Of a stretch of DNA of 46,753 nucleotides, positions 35,471 to 42,386 are shown piece by piece. Location of the stretch: assembly GCA_016784965.1 (NCBI GenBank), contig JADHTQ010000037.1, positions 1 to 46,753 of the forward strand, given 5' to 3'. The position numbers were made by a program, and so were the translations under genes. Every line of letters begins with the position of its first letter. Within the stretch, counting starts at the first letter, position 1. The DNA comes from Bacteriovoracaceae bacterium (GTDB lineage: Bacteria > Bdellovibrionota > Bacteriovoracia > Bacteriovoracales > Bacteriovoracaceae). The notes under the pieces are model-generated. The model was not told where the DNA came from. It saw only the letters and a list, made by a program, of their open reading frames with translations, and ran no database searches.

Positions 35471-36649
35471 CTATTCCTCGTCGTAAATAGTTTTATGTCC
35501 AGCACCTTTGGTTTCATATGCGATGTCATTATCATCACCTGACTCTTCAACCGATTCTTCATAACCATCCAGGCAAGACTCAATGTTTAAATCTTTAAGT
35601 ATATTAAAAAATGATTTATCATCAATGAGATCACCAATAACGTTATCTAGTACTTTTACTGGAAACTTTTTTAGCAGTTCCTCGATAAAAATTTGGAGTT
35701 TCCCTTCACTCATAATGGCCTGTTTTTTCTTAATGTCTGACCAGTTTTTAATATAGTGAAAACGACAGTATCCACTTGTTGTATCAGGATTATCACAGCC
35801 TTTTTCAAGGCACTCATTGGAATCGCTTTTAAAAAAATCAATCTGTTTTAATGAATCAAAAATATCTTGCAGGGTAAAGTCTTCACTAAGCTCTAAGATT
35901 TCTTCAGCCAAGAGTTCTTTAATTTGAGAAAATGGTAATTTTTTATTAGATTTTTCTGGTTTTGTAGTCGCCTGCTCAATGAGGTTATCATTGTTGTCCA
36001 CATTGTCTGGGACGACTTTGATTATTGAGGTCTCTGCCTCTGTCTTCTTTTTCTTTGTAGTAGCTTTTGAGGAATTTTTTTTATCTGCCTTGGCAGACTT
36101 CTTCTTAGGTTTTTCAGACAACATCACTTGTGGAGTAACTTGACCCTTGCTGCGTTGCGCAGGTGTTGCGTTTTTGGGGGTTACCATCTTTGCTGGTGCC
36201 TTTTTGTTGGTCTTATTTTTAGCTTGTAGTGCTTTTTTCTTAGTGTTTTTTACTTCGGTTTTTTTAGTGATTTTCTTAGTAACTTTTTTAGCAATTTTTT
36301 TTGAAACCTTTTTAGTCACCTTTGTAGCAGCTTTTTTAGTGACTTTTTTGGCCACTTTTTTAGAAGCCTTTTTAGTGATTTTCTTTGTAACTTTTTTCGC
36401 GGCTGCCATATTTGTTTTTTTTGCGACCTTCTTTGTTGTCTTTTTTGCGACTTTTTTGGCAACTTTCTTTGTGACCTTTTTGGCAACTTTTTTAGTAGCT
36501 TTCTTGGCAACTTTCTTAGTAGCTTTCTTGGCAACTTTCTTAGTAGCTTTCTTGGCAACTTTCTTAGTAGCTTTTTTGGACGCTGTTTTATTCACGGTTT
36601 TAGCATTAATTTTCTTTGTCTTCTTACTGCTCATTTTTTTGGGGGCCAT
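35471..36649 (-). CDS. Histone H1-like lysine-repeat protein with C-terminal zinc-like motif
   Basis: Residues 5 to about 150 are made of K-K-V-A-K-K-A-T type repeats, like eukaryotic linker histone tails and bacterial AlgP/HctB-type proteins, and should bind DNA non-specifically. A mixed linker follows. A small C-terminal domain (about 230-392) contains C-x4-C-x9-C-x2-H (CLEKGC...TSGYCRFH, near residues 277-297), likely to bind zinc, then a helical acidic tail (EESGDDNDIAYE). The ATG at 36647-36649 has AAGGAGC upstream. It may compact the nucleoid, for instance in a dispersal cell type of a predatory life cycle; that is inference. The basic repeats also make a long antisense open frame, which I regard as spurious. 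Confidence 0.85.
   Translation of the reverse strand: MAPKKMSSKKTKKINAKTVNKTASKKATKKVAKKATKKVAKKATKKVAKKATKKVAKKVTKKVAKKVAKKTTKKVAKKTNMAAAKKVTKKITKKASKKVAKKVTKKAATKVTKKVSKKIAKKVTKKITKKTEVKNTKKKALQAKNKTNKKAPAKMVTPKNATPAQRSKGQVTPQVMLSEKPKKKSAKADKKNSSKATTKKKKTEAETSIIKVVPDNVDNNDNLIEQATTKPEKSNKKLPFSQIKELLAEEILELSEDFTLQDIFDSLKQIDFFKSDSNECLEKGCDNPDTTSGYCRFHYIKNWSDIKKKQAIMSEGKLQIFIEELLKKFPVKVLDNVIGDLIDDKSFFNILKDLNIESCLDGYEESVEESGDDNDIAYETKGAGHKTIYDEE
36480..36575 (-). repeat. Four 24-base tandem repeats inside the histone-like gene
   Basis: The + strand unit TTGGCAACTTTCTTAGTAGC + TTTC occurs four times in a row, at 36480-36503 (one mismatch), 36504-36527, 36528-36551 and 36552-36575 (last base changed). 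Each unit encodes eight residues of KKVAKKAT type. DNA identity is higher than needed for the protein, so copy number is probably recent and may vary between strains. Confidence 0.85.
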
Positions 36650-36799
36650 TTACGGTGCTCCTTGTCATTGCGCCACTGCGTTAATTTTTCGCCACTGTGT
36701 TATAATTTTTATCATTTTCTCTATAAATGTGCAAATTCTTTAGAATATTATTTCAAATATACCTTGCCATTTGTCACTATTTAGATTAAAAATAACCGC

Positions 36800-36826
36800 T
36801 TGAAAGCTATGTGAATAACATATAAG
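36800..36826 (+). promoter_or_regulatory. Possible rpsT promoter
   Basis: TTGAAA (36800-36805) and TATAAG (36821-36826) lie 15 bases apart, upstream of AAGGAG and the GTG start of rpsT at 36848. The spacing is short, so this is only a candidate. Confidence 0.3.
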
Positions 36827-36847
36827 GCTAAAATTAAGGAGTCACTT

Positions 36848-37108
36848 GTGGCGAATCATAAATCTGCAAAAAAAAGAACTAGACAGACGTTGGATAGGAC
36901 AGAGCGCAATAAAGCTCGTAGAACAGAAGTTCGGACTGTTGTGAAAAAAGTTGTTAGTGCTATATCTCAAAAAGACAAAGAAGCCGCCTTATCTCTCATG
37001 AACAAAGTGCAAAAGTTGTTTGATAAATTGGCCCATAAAGGGGTTTATAAAAAAAATACTGCTGCAAGAAAAACTTCTCGACTTGCAGGTCAGGTCGCAA
37101 AGTTATAG
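36848..37108 (+). CDS. rpsT: Small ribosomal subunit protein bS20
   Basis: This 86-residue basic protein binds 16S rRNA early in 30S assembly. It starts ANHKSAKKRTRQTLDRTERNKARR, the bS20 signature, and ends with the conserved GVYKKNTAARKTSRLAGQV. The start codon is GTG, with AAGGAG seven bases upstream. The stop overlaps the end of the opposite holA candidate by 6 bases. Confidence 0.96.
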   Translation: MANHKSAKKRTRQTLDRTERNKARRTEVRTVVKKVVSAISQKDKEAALSLMNKVQKLFDKLAHKGVYKKNTAARKTSRLAGQVAKL

Positions 37109-38050
37109 CTGTTCAAGGTAAGCTCTTCTAATTTTCTCTTTTAGAAATGGATCACGTCTTTTTGCCATAAGTTCCAAATTAGCAAAAAACCTTATTTCGT
37201 TAGACAGTTCTGACTTTTTCCAATTTTTTGAGTGTGCAACTATAGTTTGGTCGTATTTTGAAGCTTTGGCCTTTTTTGTAATATATTCAGGGTCTAACAT
37301 ACGAAAAAGGTGACCTTGCATAAAAAGAAAAAATAGATGCCAAGCATCTTGGTTGATCTGACTTTGGAGTAAAGAGAGAAAAAATAGTTTTTTCTCTTTC
37401 TTTGAATATAGGTTGGCAAGATGGAACTGATCCAGCTTATAAGGGGCAATGAGTTCTTTTACTTTTTGGAAATTGACGTTGTTATCTGGAAAATGCAGTT
37501 TGATAATTTGCAGGCAGTTTATAAAGTCTGCACAGGTATTAGGTACTGCGCCAATAATGTATTGTTTTATTGTTGGATCTAGTTTCATCTGCAGCCACTT
37601 TTCCAACCAAGTCAAAAGCTTAAGAGACTCCCAGAATCGAGGCATTAAAATGGTATAAAATGTTCCCTTTTTGCTACTTTTAATGCGATCAAAAAAGTTA
37701 GATTTTTTAGAAAATGAGAGGATAAGGTAGCGGCCATCAAAGCAATTGATCTGATTAATTAAAAGTTGCTGAATTGATGAACGAGTATTTTCTGCTTGGA
37801 GAATTAAGTAAGACTCTTGATTGCCAAAAAGACTTAAATTTTCAAAATTGTTTTCGTACCATTCATGGGTCAGCTCATCTGCTTGTAGAACTTGAAGACC
37901 TTGTGTTTTTAAATTTGTTGGCAACATATCCAAAAAAATTTTTTCAATATAGGGATCGCTGCAGTGCAGAGCATAGAATCCCATTTCATCAAGCTTTACG
38001 ATGTACTTGTTTTTATTTGTAAATTCCCACGGCAGCATTTTAAAATGCAT
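37103..38050 (-). CDS. holA: Probable DNA polymerase III delta subunit (HolA)
   Basis: This 315-residue protein has the size and pattern of the clamp-loader delta subunit: an N-terminal domain (ALHCSDPYIEKIFLDML; ENLSLFGNQESYLIL; LILSFSKKSNFFDRI) resembling HolA's 'ddp.l.....lf' and 'sLFg..klv' segments, then an all-helical C-terminal half. The family is poorly conserved, and here the resemblance is weak. The link is supported by context, since the gene overlaps lptE by 11 bases and is convergent with rpsT, a grouping seen in many proteobacteria. An unrelated protein cannot be excluded. Confidence 0.6.
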   Translation of the reverse strand: MHFKMLPWEFTNKNKYIVKLDEMGFYALHCSDPYIEKIFLDMLPTNLKTQGLQVLQADELTHEWYENNFENLSLFGNQESYLILQAENTRSSIQQLLINQINCFDGRYLILSFSKKSNFFDRIKSSKKGTFYTILMPRFWESLKLLTWLEKWLQMKLDPTIKQYIIGAVPNTCADFINCLQIIKLHFPDNNVNFQKVKELIAPYKLDQFHLANLYSKKEKKLFFLSLLQSQINQDAWHLFFLFMQGHLFRMLDPEYITKKAKASKYDQTIVAHSKNWKKSELSNEIRFFANLELMAKRRDPFLKEKIRRAYLEQL

Positions 38051-38708
38051 CTAAGACCTCTTTTTTTAAAGTATCTGCTGCATGCAGTGAAAGCTCTTTC
38101 ATTTTCCTGTTCATAATTGCATGATTTTGAGTGAAGTTAACAACCCCCCCTTCGTCAGCATTATTGCCGTCTGCGGCAATTTTGTTGAAGCTGGCAGTTA
38201 AAGGGATTTCCTTGCTAAAAATCACTTTAGGATGGTGGTTTAAGGAAGTAACAAGTGGTGTATAGACAGCTTGTTTGTCAGCAGTGCTTGGATTTTTAAT
38301 TAAAACTAACCTTAATGTTAAGTAATAAGCTGCAGTAGATGGAAAATAAAATTTAGATCTACTTCCTATCGATTGCAGGTATTCGCCATCAGATAGTTTT
38401 AAAGCAGTAGTTTTTTTTGCGTCACTCATATGTTCAGATGAGTCGATGATGCCTATTAACATAGCGTCGACACCTTCTGACCTCTCTCCTGGGTGCACTA
38501 TAAGGTCTTGGTAGCTAGATAACAAGAGCATGACTTCGCTGGTCATGGGACCTGAAATCGCAGGGAAGATTGAACGGTTGACAAACATGGGGATTGCTAC
38601 AGAAGAGATACCATATTTGTAAAAAGGGTTATGTTCTTCATGAATTTTATAGCCTGCACAAGAAGAGCAAAGCGTTGCAGTAGCCAGTAGTGTCAATAGT
38701 ATTTTCAA
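38040..38708 (-). CDS. lptE: Probable LPS-assembly lipoprotein LptE
   Basis: This outer-membrane lipoprotein would plug LptD and help insert LPS. It has a lipoprotein signal peptide with the lipid Cys at residue 17 (TLCSSC). The early segment GISSVAIPMFVNRSIFPAISGPMTSEVMLLL matches the LptE pattern of 'i..iaVp.f.n.t..p..e..lt..i...l'. At 222 residues it is somewhat long. Position directly upstream of holA supports it. No membrane segments follow the signal. Confidence 0.65.
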   Translation of the reverse strand: MKILLTLLATATLCSSCAGYKIHEEHNPFYKYGISSVAIPMFVNRSIFPAISGPMTSEVMLLLSSYQDLIVHPGERSEGVDAMLIGIIDSSEHMSDAKKTTALKLSDGEYLQSIGSRSKFYFPSTAAYYLTLRLVLIKNPSTADKQAVYTPLVTSLNHHPKVIFSKEIPLTASFNKIAADGNNADEGGVVNFTQNHAIMNRKMKELSLHAADTLKKEVLDAF

Positions 38709-38845
38709 GTATACACCTAAGCAAAAAGGGGTTTATTATCTTCCAGCTGTTCATAGTGGATAAGGCGCTGTAAACTTTTTTTAATTATTTACCATAACCT
38801 TGTCAATATTTCCAGGCGGAGGCCAATAAACTTAAAGGGTAAACA

Positions 38846-39358
38846 ATGTTTAAATCATTGTCGAGTATGTTTCATGACTTTAAAGGTGACAGGGTAGTAG
38901 TAAAACATGAAGCACACGTGGATACCTTTTTTGATTTTCTCTCTTTAGTAAAAATTTGGCCCAAAATTGTAGGCGACAGAAGTGCAAAGTATACAGTCCC
39001 ACTGAAAATTCAAAATGGGGTACTATATGTTCTAACGAACCATTCTGCTTTTTCATTTTCCCTAAACTCTATGCAAGAAGCGGTAAAAAATAATATTTTC
39101 AAGGAATTTCCCAATTTAAAAAAACAAATTAAAAAAATTTATTTCCAAGTGAACTCTGCATATTTTGAGCAAAGTCAACAAAGAATAATCAAAGAAAAAA
39201 GTATTGAAGAGTCAAAGAAAGCCAGTGCTCTTCACCCCTATTCACCTACATATAGAAAACTAAAAAAAGAGGCCTTGGAATTGCTTGAAAACTCTGAAGT
39301 TGAAGACTTGGAAACTAGGGAATTGTTGATTTCTATATATATACAAAGCAAATTATAA
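38846..39358 (+). CDS. DUF721 protein (DciA-like, helicase loader candidate)
   Basis: This 170-residue protein contains a DUF721/DciA domain: VKIWPKIVGDRSAKYTVPLKIQNGVLYVLTNHSAFSFSLNSM matches the family's 'W..ivG..la.hs.P..l..g.L.v.v..s.wa..L' core. DciA interacts with the replicative helicase DnaB. The C-terminal part is long, Lys/Glu rich and helical. The ATG has AAAGGG nearby. It ends overlapping the opposite tsaC candidate by 6 bases. Confidence 0.72.
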   Translation: MFKSLSSMFHDFKGDRVVVKHEAHVDTFFDFLSLVKIWPKIVGDRSAKYTVPLKIQNGVLYVLTNHSAFSFSLNSMQEAVKNNIFKEFPNLKKQIKKIYFQVNSAYFEQSQQRIIKEKSIEESKKASALHPYSPTYRKLKKEALELLENSEVEDLETRELLISIYIQSKL

Positions 39359-39976
39359 CTTTTGCTTAATTTTCATTAAGGCTTCAATTTCTTTAGCATA
39401 AGCACCAAGCCTTATAAATTTTATATTTTGTTGCTGGCGATCTTCTTCTAGGGCGACAATACTAGAAGCAAGACCAGAGGGTACGACAGTCCGACTTGGA
39501 ACTAAGTGTAAAGTAAATTTGTGCTGTTTTATAAATTGAGCAGCTTTTTCATAACAGATAATGGGCGGGGCGCCAGACTTATTAAGGCTGGTAGTTGTAA
39601 TTGGTGCAGCCACCTCTTGTGTAATATGTTGTATGCAATCATATTCAAGACACCGAACAGCTACAAACTTACTTTCTTGGGTAATCCAAGGGGGAATTGT
39701 TATTCGTGAGTGTTTAAGGGGTATGGCAATGGTGCTTTCTAAAGCAAAGAATTTTTTTGCCCAATTTTTGTCAAGCCATGTGGGAAGTGTAAATGCTTGC
39801 TGAAACTCATGTATGCTTGAAAACATGATAGACATGTGTCTACTGGATGAAACATTTTTGATTTCTAATATCTTATTATAACCCGCTTTAGAATAGATGC
39901 TGCTACCAATACCCCAGACAGTATCTGTAGGGTATACAAAAATCTTATCAGATACTTTCACAATACTACCCACCAA
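39353..39976 (-). CDS. tsaC: L-threonylcarbamoyladenylate synthase (Sua5/YciO/YrdC family)
   Basis: This enzyme makes threonylcarbamoyl-AMP for the t6A37 modification of tRNA. The fold's first motif YPTDTVWGIGSSIYS is followed by ILEIKNVSSSRHMSIMF, which varies from the usual KxR...P.s/l. ESTIAIPLKH and VAAPITTTSLNKSGAPP (the Sua5 nucleotide site) are clear. At 207 residues it has the YrdC domain only. The ATG start at 39976 overlaps the end of the upstream frame by 19 bases. A YciO-type paralogue is an alternative. Confidence 0.82.
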   Translation of the reverse strand: MVGSIVKVSDKIFVYPTDTVWGIGSSIYSKAGYNKILEIKNVSSSRHMSIMFSSIHEFQQAFTLPTWLDKNWAKKFFALESTIAIPLKHSRITIPPWITQESKFVAVRCLEYDCIQHITQEVAAPITTTSLNKSGAPPIICYEKAAQFIKQHKFTLHLVPSRTVVPSGLASSIVALEEDRQQQNIKFIRLGAYAKEIEALMKIKQKL

Positions 39977-41220
39977 AGTAAGCTAGTATCATGATCTCCT
40001 AGCTTAATTAAATTATAAAGTGAAAACTCTAAGGCCTTCCCTTGGCTCATCGTATCTCTGTAAAACTGTCTTTCAAGCTGAAATGAAGTTCTGTTGAGCG
40101 CTGGTCGCTTTTTTATGACAAATTGCTTTACTGTATTGTTTTTTAAAAGTTGCAAAAGGATATAATTATCATAATTTTTTTGGGAGTGAATTAAAGAAGT
40201 TATACGAGTAAAAATAGCATTTCTTTTTTGGGTATGGGCCGTTAGATAATCTTGGACAATTGGAAAAAGGGAGTTGTGCATTTTGCTTATCAGTGACGGG
40301 GTTAATGCATCCTCAATGAACTTTAGCACTTCAGCAATTTGTGCCTTTTTAATCAGTATTTTATACCAAAGACCAGGATATTTTAAACCATAGTTTTTGG
40401 ATTTTAAAATCTTTCGGATGGTATTTAAAGACCAATCGATAGCATATTGTTGACTAATGCTGATAAGTTGATCATGGTGGAAGAGACTAGCCAGATGAGT
40501 TATGTAAAGCTTAAACAACATTGTATTTTTCAATTTTTTTTCAATATATTCAGTAGCACTCAATAGGTTTTGGTAAAAACGTTTGAAATCTTCTTGGGAT
40601 TTGAAATAGTGCCTTTGAATTTGAAAAATTATTTCCTCCGTATCAGAGTAAATAAGGTTGTTAATATGTTTTTGTGCTAATCCGAAGTTGTCAATTTGTA
40701 GTGCTATTAGTGCCTTAAGCAAAAGGCCCATAAAAGTGGCTTCTTGAGTTTTAAGTTTTTCTAGCAAATGAGATCCGCGATAAATATAGTCCTTGCGACT
40801 GGCAACCTGGTCTATTGACTCTACAAATTGGTTGAAAAGCAAGATCACTTGTTGCATTTTCTTGGTTTCTAAGTGTTTAACTTGGTAAATACTTAGAATT
40901 TTATCTTTATCGATATTTGGTTCCCCAGACAAGTATTGCTCTAATTGCAATTTACTGCCGATATTTTTTAGTGCTGTTTTATAAATCGCGGCCAGAGATG
41001 GTGAAAGCTTGGACAAGCACTTTGGTAACAAAGTAGATTGAAAGCTTGGTCCTATTAAACCATTTTTTATTGATAGTATGATCCCCAGGCTTTCTTTAAA
41101 GCCAGTCAAATCCTTACAGTCAATTTTAGTCTGTTTTGTAGTCCTTAAATCGTTGATATAAAAACCTTGAAAGCCTAGTGTTGGGATTAGGTTATCGATT
41201 GCATCAAATTGAGAGATACT
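39958..41220 (-). CDS. Continuation of the GYF/transmembrane protein by -1 frameshift; unknown domain
   Basis: This is a 420-codon open frame with no domain I recognise: mostly helical, with many Leu, Lys and Gln and a tetratricopeptide-like feel, but no clear repeats. Upstream of the first start-capable codon (TTG at 41107-41109, with AAGGA too close to serve), the frame stays open to 41247 without ATG, GTG or TTG. It runs directly from the A10 run at 41220-41229 of the gene before it. Reading -1 there gives SKKK followed by SISQFDAIDNLIPTLGFQGF, then INDLRTTKQTKIDC, a natural continuation. The fused product would be 388 + 420 = 808 residues with this part in the periplasm. If used separately, the TTG start gives 383 residues. 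Confidence 0.7.
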   Translation of the reverse strand, partial: SISQFDAIDNLIPTLGFQGFYINDLRTTKQTKIDCKDLTGFKESLGIILSIKNGLIGPSFQSTLLPKCLSKLSPSLAAIYKTALKNIGSKLQLEQYLSGEPNIDKDKILSIYQVKHLETKKMQQVILLFNQFVESIDQVASRKDYIYRGSHLLEKLKTQEATFMGLLLKALIALQIDNFGLAQKHINNLIYSDTEEIIFQIQRHYFKSQEDFKRFYQNLLSATEYIEKKLKNTMLFKLYITHLASLFHHDQLISISQQYAIDWSLNTIRKILKSKNYGLKYPGLWYKILIKKAQIAEVLKFIEDALTPSLISKMHNSLFPIVQDYLTAHTQKRNAIFTRITSLIHSQKNYDNYILLQLLKNNTVKQFVIKKRPALNRTSFQLERQFYRDTMSQGKALEFSLYNLIKLGDHDTSLLWWVVL

Positions 41221-42383
41221 TTTTTTTTTGAGAGTGATCCCAAATTGTTATCTGCGGCATAAGTAACTGAGACAACGGGCCCTATTAAGTAGTTATGTAA
41301 ATAGCTTGTTTCTTTTTTTAGAGTTAGTATTTTAGGATAGTATCTTAAAATTAACCCGAGTAAAATGGCCGCCAGAACAAGCAGGAGAAACAAAAATCTA
41401 TCATCGCGCTTTTGTACTTTTATTTTCGTTTTCTTCTTTTTAGTTTTTAATATTTTTTTTGCACCAGCTTTCATTTTTTTAACTGGGGCCTTAGTGGCTT
41501 GAGTCTGCTGGTTAACTTTAGTATCTTTTTGTGTCATTGAGGGAGGAGTATCTTTTTTTGCAACAGCTGGAGGTTGTGTGCTTGCTGCTTTGGTGGCCAA
41601 AGAAGAGCCGAGGTTGTCATTTTGGGGGCCTTGAGCAGCTTCTGGTTGTCCAATATCCGGGTATTCTAAGTCGTCGTTGGGTGGCAAGTTACTTATTTGA
41701 CCATTAGCTGGTAGATCTTCTATGTTTTCGCTTGGTGGCCTTTGGGGGTCTGGTGCTTTATCTGTGGCAGGTTTTGCACTCTCTTCGGCTACAGGATATT
41801 CGAGGTCATCATTGGCCGGCAAGTTAGTTTGTTGTGGCCCATCCAATGTGGGATATTCAAGATCCTCGTTGGGGGGGAGTTGGGTCTCACCATCTGATTC
41901 TTCACCCATTTGAGGATATTCTAAATCAGCTGCTGGTGGATTTTTCTCCTCTTCTTGCTCTTTTTCCTGTTGCTGTTGGTTGTTTTCAGTTTTGTCTTCT
42001 TCTTCTTCTTCTTCTTCTTCTTCTTCTTCTTTAATACCTTTTTTAAAATCCATACTACCAAGCGAGCCTACAAAAGTATCTGCAAGTACTGGTCCTGTGT
42101 CTGCTGGTTCACTGGGGGGGGCTTCTGGAATCCCCTTAGATAAAACAGAGGCAGCTTCAGAGATGGGGTTAAAGTCTTGAGGTTCATCATTGTGCAAATA
42201 TTTTTCAACGAGGTCAATTTCTCGCAAATAGAACCAAAATCCATTACCGGAGCTAATTTCATCTTCGCCGGATAAAGCTTTTTTAGCAATAAATGACAAA
42301 ACCCTATCTTTTGTAACTGGCCCTAGTATCTGTTTTCTATAAGTTCTAATCAACCACTTTTTTTCCATTTCTATTAATTCCAC
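41187..42383 (-). CDS. GYF-like / single-pass membrane protein with DLEYP repeats
   Basis: This 398-residue protein has an N-terminal GYF_2-like module (about 6-60; KKWLIRTYRKQILGPVTKDRV, then GNGFWFYLREIDLV). A Glu run (11 residues) and acidic linker follow. Four DLEYP motifs occur (PPAADLEYPQ, PPNEDLEYPT, PANDDLEYPV, PPNDDLEYPD). A Lys-rich stretch (APVKKMKAGAKKILKTKKKK) and a transmembrane segment near residues 327-350 (FLFLLLVLAAILLGLILRYY) come next, so the C-terminus is periplasmic. The zero-frame stop follows shortly after, at 41187. The GTG start at 42381-42383 is 3 bases after the mlaD stop, so it is coupled to the Mla genes; ATG at 42368 is an alternative. Confidence 0.8.
   Translation of the reverse strand: MELIEMEKKWLIRTYRKQILGPVTKDRVLSFIAKKALSGEDEISSGNGFWFYLREIDLVEKYLHNDEPQDFNPISEAASVLSKGIPEAPPSEPADTGPVLADTFVGSLGSMDFKKGIKEEEEEEEEEEEDKTENNQQQQEKEQEEEKNPPAADLEYPQMGEESDGETQLPPNEDLEYPTLDGPQQTNLPANDDLEYPVAEESAKPATDKAPDPQRPPSENIEDLPANGQISNLPPNDDLEYPDIGQPEAAQGPQNDNLGSSLATKAASTQPPAVAKKDTPPSMTQKDTKVNQQTQATKAPVKKMKAGAKKILKTKKKKTKIKVQKRDDRFLFLLLVLAAILLGLILRYYPKILTLKKETSYLHNYLIGPVVSVTYAADNNLGSLSKKKVSLNLMQSIT
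41220..41229 (-). other. A10 run, candidate -1 frameshift / transcriptional slippage site
   Basis: The minus strand reads TC-AAAAAAAAAA-GTATC, in zero frame TCA AAA AAA AAA GTA, so it contains the A-AAA-AAA slippery heptamer. A -1 shift, or one added A in the transcript, moves from the GYF/transmembrane frame into the open frame that continues to 39958. A sequencing or assembly error of one base in the homopolymer is the main alternative. Confidence 0.6.
41995..42030 (-). repeat. (TCT)12 microsatellite encoding a Glu run
   Basis: Twelve uninterrupted TCT triplets on the + strand, read as GAA codons, form the 11-Glu stretch of the GYF/transmembrane protein. Copy changes stay in frame and would alter the length of the acidic linker only. 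Confidence 0.9.
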
Positions 42384-42386
42384 ATT

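Noticed and set aside
36147-36743. 198-codon + strand frame rich in Phe, Leu, Val and Thr
   Set aside because: It is the antisense of the lysine-repeat region of the histone-like gene; AAA/AAG repeats always give such frames.
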